Made by a program: the position numbers and the translations under genes
In this document: positions 4,902 through 7,234 of the stretch, in pieces
Position numbering within the stretch: position 1 is the stretch's first letter
Layout: each line of letters opens with the position of its first letter
The notes under the pieces: generated by a model
What the model saw: only the letters and a program-made list of their open reading frames with translations
Told to the model about the DNA's origin: nothing
Database searches by the model: none
Assembly (NCBI GenBank): GCA_005240105.1
Contig: SBAT01000140.1
Location: 1 to 7,234, forward strand
Origin: Chloroflexota bacterium
GTDB lineage: Bacteria; Cyanobacteriota; Vampirovibrionia; Obscuribacterales; Obscuribacteraceae
Direction: 5' to 3'
DNA length: 7,234 nt

Positions 4902-7234
4902 GTGAGACACGTACTTGTTGCGGTCATGGTATTTGCCTTGATTTGGGCCCAGTGCCCTGTCTTCGCGCAATCGGTACCAGTTGAACCGGTCCCCGAGGTT
5001 AATACTGCCGCTCAGGATGCGGCAACTACTGCGGCTTCTGAGGCTGCGGTTCACCTGAATTTGAGCTCAACGGTCGCCTCACTGTCTGCACCGATGACTA
5101 TGACGTCACCCGTGAATGTCAACCTGGGTGGCGTTTTGACGCCCATTAATCCAGGCAGCGCTATTACGCCTGCTCAGATGATTGCCTTACAGCAAGTAAT
5201 GCAATCAGGAGTGCAAACTCTCGTCCTCGATAGCCTCGGTGCTGCCCAGTCCGGCATGCTTAGCCTAAGTAGCGTTGGTCAGACGCTTGGAAGTTTGAGT
5301 ATTCCGCAAGGCGTAACCGTCTTAGCTCATGCCTCGGAACTGGGACCTCTGAATATGTCCGGTAATTTGGTTAATTCCGGCAGCTTTTACTTGTATTCAA
5401 CCAACCCGGGTGTCTCTGCCGCATCAGTCAGTGCTCTCAATATTTTCAACAATCAGGGGGCTGTCTTGTCGACGGTCTTGCCGTCTGTCTTGCAGGCAAG
5501 TTTGCCTTCGGCTCTAGTCGGTCTTAGCCTCAACCTGAGCGCCATCAACAACATCGTCAATGCCGGGGCAATTACTAGCTCCGGCAATTTAAGCCTCTAT
5601 GCCGGAGGTTCTATTACAAACGTTGGCGCAAATTCTGTCATGCAGGCGATGCAGACACTGGCGCTAACATCTATGACAGGAGATATCACCAATGCGGGGT
5701 TGATGGCAGCAACTTACGGAAATATCAACGTAAATGCGGCGCAAGTGGCAAACATGACGGTGAATAATCTTGCCGGTGTAATGCAAGCGCTTAACGGTGC
5801 AATCAATTTTCGTGATCCATCTTATGCAGGCATGGCAAATATTTCCCTGTCTGGTGGTGATTACTTGTCGCAAGTATTGAACTTCCATGGCGGTCAAGGC
5901 GCGGTAGATGTCAACGTTAACAATGTCACTGGAGTTGTGAATGCCTGGGCAAATTGCGCGCGGATTGCAGCCGATTCACCATACCTGCAATTGGGCGTCA
6001 TTGATGCAAGTGGTGATCCCTATGTGACTGTAACCGGCAATTTAGACATTAGTTCGACAACTTTTTCGCCCTATCTTGTGGCAATTGCCGGAGAGAATAT
6101 ATTTACCTCGCAATCAAATACGTCGCTTGTAACTGACGGTGGCAATCTTGTTCTAATAGCAGGCGCGACGCCAGTAGATGCGTCAGGGACTTGTGCCTCA
6201 TGCATAACTGTAGATCGATCGGAATCCGGCGGCGACATTTATTTAAAGGCTGGCGGCAGTTTTGTGACAGCAGGTCCGGTAAACAGTCAGGACATAATTG
6301 CTCTTGATACCAGCAATGACTCAGGCAACGCCGGTAATTTAACTCTTATTGCCTTTGCTGATTCCGAGACTGCGCAGACGGTTGGTGGGCATGTCTTTTT
6401 GCCTGTGGGTGTGCAAATTAACACCTATGGTAGCGGTAACGGTATCAATGGCAATTTGACTATCATTGCCGAAGCTGCCTCCGGCGCATCCAACACCATA
6501 AGCATCGGTGACATCAATAGCCAATCGACTGACTTTGGCGCCGGTGGCGGCGGGCGTGTGACATTGAGTGTGGCAACACCTGTCTCAGGACCAACCGGTC
6601 CAGTTGTAAATACTGCCAATGGAAGCATAACTGGTTCATTTGATAGCGCGCTTACGACCAATCTACAAAACGGAGCACTTTCTGTCGGCAGTATTGTTAC
6701 CGGTGGTGCCGGTAACGATTTCACCCATTTAGCAGGCAGCATAATCTTGTCCACGGCCGGCGATATAACAGCGGTAGTGCTTAACGCCGCCGGTGTCAGT
6801 GGTAATGGCGGTGGCAGCAACGGTAATGGTCAAAATGGCGGCAATGGCGGCAACATCAAGCTTTTGTCCGGCGGAGTAATTGCTACGGGCAGTATTCTCT
6901 CGTTTGGCGCCGGTGGTGGCGGTGGTGGCGGAGCCTCTACGCTATCTTCTCTTGTCGGTGGGGCAGGCGGCGCAGGAGGAGTCGGCGGAGATATTTTTAT
7001 TAGCACATCAAGCACTGGGGCAAATGCCATTGCCATAGTAGGAGATGTGAATTCGTCAGGAGGAGGAGGCGGCGGCGGTGGCGGTGGTGCTGCTCAAGGC
7101 GGTTTTTTTCGTCCAACCGGACCTGGTGGTAGTGGCGGAGCCGGAGGGTCCGCCGGCTCTATGGAGTTGTCTGCACCGTCTACAATTTTAGTTACTGGGA
7201 ATTTATATGCCGCAGGCGGTGGGCAAGGCGGTGA
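4902..7234 (+). CDS. Large secreted glycine-rich beta-solenoid-like (adhesin/haemagglutinin-like) protein, partial at right edge
   Basis: I translated this frame throughout: 777 codons with no stop, continuing past the window. The GTG start has GGAGG four bases upstream; ATG 4926 is an in-frame alternative that would truncate the signal peptide. Residues 1-22 form a signal peptide (hydrophobic 4-16, cleavage likely after VFA22). After an Ala/Thr-rich linker comes a long array of short strands set off by Gly/Asn/Ser turns, for example GNLVNSGSFYLYS (154), GNLSLYAGGSITNVG (228), GDITNAGLMAATYGN (260), GGDIYLKAGGSF (443) and GNLTLIA (478). This pattern resembles right-handed beta-helix passengers of the filamentous-haemagglutinin kind. 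Residues 631-752 are extremely Gly-rich, with seven (671-677) and ten (720-729) consecutive glycines. Cysteines are few: 352 and a CASC pair (431/434) after the signal. An exported surface or matrix protein is inferred; the C-terminal anchor or secretion domain is not visible, and exact family is not recognised. Confidence 0.85.
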   Translation, partial: MRHVLVAVMVFALIWAQCPVFAQSVPVEPVPEVNTAAQDAATTAASEAAVHLNLSSTVASLSAPMTMTSPVNVNLGGVLTPINPGSAITPAQMIALQQVMQSGVQTLVLDSLGAAQSGMLSLSSVGQTLGSLSIPQGVTVLAHASELGPLNMSGNLVNSGSFYLYSTNPGVSAASVSALNIFNNQGAVLSTVLPSVLQASLPSALVGLSLNLSAINNIVNAGAITSSGNLSLYAGGSITNVGANSVMQAMQTLALTSMTGDITNAGLMAATYGNINVNAAQVANMTVNNLAGVMQALNGAINFRDPSYAGMANISLSGGDYLSQVLNFHGGQGAVDVNVNNVTGVVNAWANCARIAADSPYLQLGVIDASGDPYVTVTGNLDISSTTFSPYLVAIAGENIFTSQSNTSLVTDGGNLVLIAGATPVDASGTCASCITVDRSESGGDIYLKAGGSFVTAGPVNSQDIIALDTSNDSGNAGNLTLIAFADSETAQTVGGHVFLPVGVQINTYGSGNGINGNLTIIAEAASGASNTISIGDINSQSTDFGAGGGGRVTLSVATPVSGPTGPVVNTANGSITGSFDSALTTNLQNGALSVGSIVTGGAGNDFTHLAGSIILSTAGDITAVVLNAAGVSGNGGGSNGNGQNGGNGGNIKLLSGGVIATGSILSFGAGGGGGGGASTLSSLVGGAGGAGGVGGDIFISTSSTGANAIAIVGDVNSSGGGGGGGGGGAAQGGFFRPTGPGGSGGAGGSAGSMELSAPSTILVTGNLYAAGGGQGG
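6792..7157 (+). repeat. Glycine-codon low-complexity tract inside the large gene
   Basis: This stretch is dominated by GGN codons with interspersed Ala, Asn, Ser and Gln: SGNGGGSNGNGQNGGNGGN, then seven Gly at 6912-6932, GGAGGAGGVGG near 6960-6990, and ten Gly at 7059-7088. AATGGCGGC is repeated in tandem near 6834-6851. The glycine runs use mixed synonymous codons (GGA, GGC, GGT), so the tract is not a simple DNA microsatellite; selection at protein level is the likelier explanation. Short beta-strand segments (NIKLLSG, DIFISTS, SMELSAP) interrupt it, so the solenoid pattern seems to continue with long Gly-rich loops. Confidence 0.75.

Noticed and set aside
4791..5054. Minus-strand 87-codon frame opposite the start of the large gene
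   Set aside because: It overlaps the leader and signal-peptide region of the large gene in antisense, with no domain or ribosome binding site.
6425..7036. Two proline-rich minus-strand frames (6425-6820 and 6830-7036)
   Set aside because: They are the antisense of the GGN-codon-rich large gene: GGN read backwards gives NCC, hence Pro, Ala, Ser and Thr runs. They lack any domain, and the plus strand holds a continuous signal-peptide-bearing frame.
6800..7234. CRISPR array or tandem satellite in the glycine tract
   Set aside because: Repeats are codon-level GGN enrichment of irregular length with no constant spacer or repeat unit, and the reading frame is preserved throughout.

Overview
The window looks like ordinary chromosome from a diderm (Gram-negative type) bacterium of roughly balanced GC. 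The Opp/Dpp-type binding protein has a signal peptide but no lipobox cysteine, and a very large secreted beta-solenoid-like protein follows. Both suit a cell with a periplasm and outer surface. A deep-branching lineage such as the non-photosynthetic cyanobacterial relatives (Melainabacteria/Obscuribacterales) is possible, but this is a guess from overall character and is not shown by any marker here.

Left end, minus strand (about 1-690): a translation/secretion cluster in the widespread order rpmG - tRNA-Trp(CCA) - secE. secE runs off the left edge and is called partly from this order. A near-consensus sigma-70 promoter (TTGACA, 18 bp, TATACT; 659-688) drives the cluster. Its predicted start coincides with a hairpin followed by eight U residues, an oddly early terminator-like element.

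Middle, plus strand (about 690-4181): a tight three-gene operon for an ABC peptide/nickel-type importer, with a family 5 solute-binding protein and two permeases of the OppB/DppB and OppC/DppC types. The genes are 2 bp apart. The ATPase subunits (OppD/OppF) do not follow, so they must be encoded elsewhere. A 19-bp imperfect palindrome lies between the divergent rpmG and importer promoters.

4178-4750, minus strand: a type II toxin-antitoxin pair, a ribbon-helix-helix antitoxin and a MazF/PemK-family endoribonuclease, coupled by a TAGTG stop/start overlap. The toxin stop overlaps the oppC stop convergently, leaving no room for a terminator. The promoter carries an inverted repeat exactly filling its spacer, and its predicted start is at the antitoxin ATG, so the mRNA is probably leaderless and autoregulated.

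Right end, plus strand (4902-7234): an uninterrupted reading frame of at least 777 codons with a GTG start, running off the right edge. It encodes a signal peptide, a long repeat-like region of short Gly/Asn-flanked beta strands resembling filamentous-haemagglutinin or adhesin passengers, and a strongly glycine-rich segment with runs of seven and ten glycines. Its 5' leader holds a perfect 7-bp hairpin and alternative pairings near the ribosome binding site. This gene is the least explained and most interesting object in the window.
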